Part shown: piece by piece, positions 4,386 through 5,379 of the stretch
Layout: every line of letters starts with the position of its first letter
Position numbering within the stretch: position 1 is the stretch's first letter
NCBI GenBank assembly: GCA_003557125.1
Contig: PWPN01000087.1
Span: 1 to 5,379 of the forward strand
DNA from: Phycisphaerae bacterium
GTDB taxonomy: Bacteria; Planctomycetota; Phycisphaerae; UBA1845; PWPN01
Direction of reading: 5' to 3'
DNA length: 5,379 nucleotides
The notes under the pieces: generated by a model
What the model saw: the letters and a program-made list of their open reading frames with translations, nothing else
The model's database searches: none
What the model was told of the DNA's origin: nothing
Made by a program: the position numbers and the translations under genes

Positions 4386-5379
4386 TGCGGTTGCTCAGGA
4401 AACTCATGGACAGCCAGGGTCGTCACTTTCAACCTGGCCGGCCGCTGGCGCGGCTGCACCCTCTGTACGAGGCGTTCGATACGTTCCTCTACTCGCCGGC
4501 GAAGGTGACGCGCTGCGCACCGCATGTCCGCGACGGGCTCGATCTCAAACGCCTCATGGGCGTCGTGGTCTTCGCATTGATCCCGTGCATGCTGATGGCT
4601 ATGTACAACACGGGATTGCAGGCCAACATCGTCATTGCCGAGCAGGGCGTGATGCCGGAAGGATGGCGGGCGGGCGTCGTCGAGGCGCTGGGCCTGGGAT
4701 TCTCTCCGGACAGTTTCTTGAGCTGCTTCGTCTACGGTGCGATGTTCTTCCTGCCCGTGCTCATCGTCACGTTCGCGGCCGGCGGGACCTGCGAGGTCAT
4801 CTTCGCCATCGTCCGCCGGCACGAGGTCAACGAAGGGTTTTTCGTGACCGGCATGCTGCTTCCGTGCATCGTGCCGCCTACGATCCCTCTCTGGCAGGTT
4901 GCGGTGGCCATCGTGTTCGGCGTCGTGATCGCCAAGGAGGTCTTCGGCGGCACGGGGATGAACTTCCTGAACGTGGCGCTGGCCGCCCGGGCGATGCTGT
5001 TTTTCGGTTATCCCGCGACCGTGTCCGGCGACCTGGTCTGGGTGGCGGTCGACGGTCACAGCGGGCCGACGATGCTCGTCGAGGCGGCGTCCGGGATGGA
5101 AGTTCTCCATCAAAGTGCATGGAGCTGGTGGGAGGCTTTCGTCGGGTTCATTCCCGGCTCGATGGGCGAGACCTCGGCGCTGGCCTGCCTGATCGGGGCC
5201 GCGATCCTGCTGGTGACGCAGGTGGCCAGCTGGCGGGTGATCACCGGCGTGGTCGTGGGAAGCCTGGGCACGTCCCTGCTGCTCAACGCATTGGCCGGCT
5301 ATGTGACGAATCCCTTTTTCGATGTCCCCTTCCACTGGCACATCGTGATCGGGGGATGGGCATTCGGGACCGTATTCAT
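4385..5379 (+). CDS. nqrB: Na+-translocating NADH:quinone reductase subunit B (NqrB), cut at the right edge
   Basis: NqrB is the polytopic membrane subunit that carries covalent FMN and takes part in quinone reduction and Na+ movement. The visible 331 residues are about 80% of the usual length of roughly 410; the C-terminus lies outside the window. Family landmarks are HVRDGLDLKRLM (47-58), MYNTGLQA (73-80), RRHEVNEGFFVT (144-155), VPPTIPLWQ (163-171), AKEVFGGTGMNFLN (183-196), SGDLVW (214-219), GFIPGS (254-259), ASWR (281-284) and HWHIVIGGWAFG (318-329). Hydrophobic spans appear near 57-75, 112-133, 151-165, 168-184, 263-283, 285-305 and from 316. The FMN-attachment Thr is Thr229 in DGHSGPT (223-229); the usual Ala before it is Pro. 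The ATG overlaps the nqrA stop as TGATG, and AAGGAAGG inside the nqrA end supplies the ribosome site. Confidence 0.97.
   Translation, partial: MRLLRKLMDSQGRHFQPGRPLARLHPLYEAFDTFLYSPAKVTRCAPHVRDGLDLKRLMGVVVFALIPCMLMAMYNTGLQANIVIAEQGVMPEGWRAGVVEALGLGFSPDSFLSCFVYGAMFFLPVLIVTFAAGGTCEVIFAIVRRHEVNEGFFVTGMLLPCIVPPTIPLWQVAVAIVFGVVIAKEVFGGTGMNFLNVALAARAMLFFGYPATVSGDLVWVAVDGHSGPTMLVEAASGMEVLHQSAWSWWEAFVGFIPGSMGETSALACLIGAAILLVTQVASWRVITGVVVGSLGTSLLLNALAGYVTNPFFDVPFHWHIVIGGWAFGTVF

Noticed and set aside
4181..5341. Minus-strand open frame (386 codons) opposite nqrA and nqrB
   Set aside because: The translation is rich in His, Arg, Asp and Gln, as expected for the antisense of hydrophobic membrane-protein codons, and crosses two real genes.

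Overview
This GC-rich window carries four protein genes: two complete genes in divergent orientation on the left, and the first two genes of a Na+-translocating NADH:quinone reductase (Na+-NQR) operon on the right. The combination of an Nqr complex, a xylose-isomerase-like TIM-barrel protein, a fused RibBA and GTG start use would fit a Planctomycetota-type or related environmental bacterium. That placement is an inference from gene content and style; there is no rRNA or other marker to confirm it.

Layout. Positions 1-129 are non-coding and hold a GC-rich hairpin just past the ribBA stop. ribBA (minus, 1365-130) encodes the fused DHBP synthase/GTP cyclohydrolase II that begins riboflavin synthesis. 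A 217-base divergent spacer (1366-1582) has an AT-rich core with -10-like hexamers on both strands and a perfect 9-bp inverted repeat. A xylose-isomerase-like gene (plus, 1583-2641) follows, with a hairpin at its stop codon. Positions 2642-3005 are non-coding and hold the best promoter candidate of the window (TTGATG-17-TATGAT, 2713-2741), a dyad over its -35 box, and an apparent leader of about 258 bases before nqrA. nqrA (3006-4385) and nqrB (4385-5379, cut by the window edge) overlap by one base and are clearly cotranscribed; nqrC-F would be expected beyond the right edge.

How the genes may work together. Na+-NQR oxidises NADH, reduces quinone and pumps Na+, using FAD, two covalent FMNs, riboflavin and iron-sulfur centres. 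RibBA catalyses the two entry steps of the flavin pathway, so a flavin-supply gene lies about 1.6 kb from a flavin-rich respiratory complex. This is suggestive, but the genes are divergent and not one operon.

No CRISPR array, mobile element, tRNA or rRNA was seen, and no clearly new multi-gene system. The most interesting signals are substitutions at functional positions in otherwise well-conserved enzymes: Gln for the metal-binding His in the RibB half (Q147), His for the metal-ligand Asp245 in the xylose-isomerase-like protein, Pro inside the NqrB flavinylation motif (SGPT), and an HxH plus CxxxC cluster in NqrA. The long leader of the nqr operon is also worth a second look.
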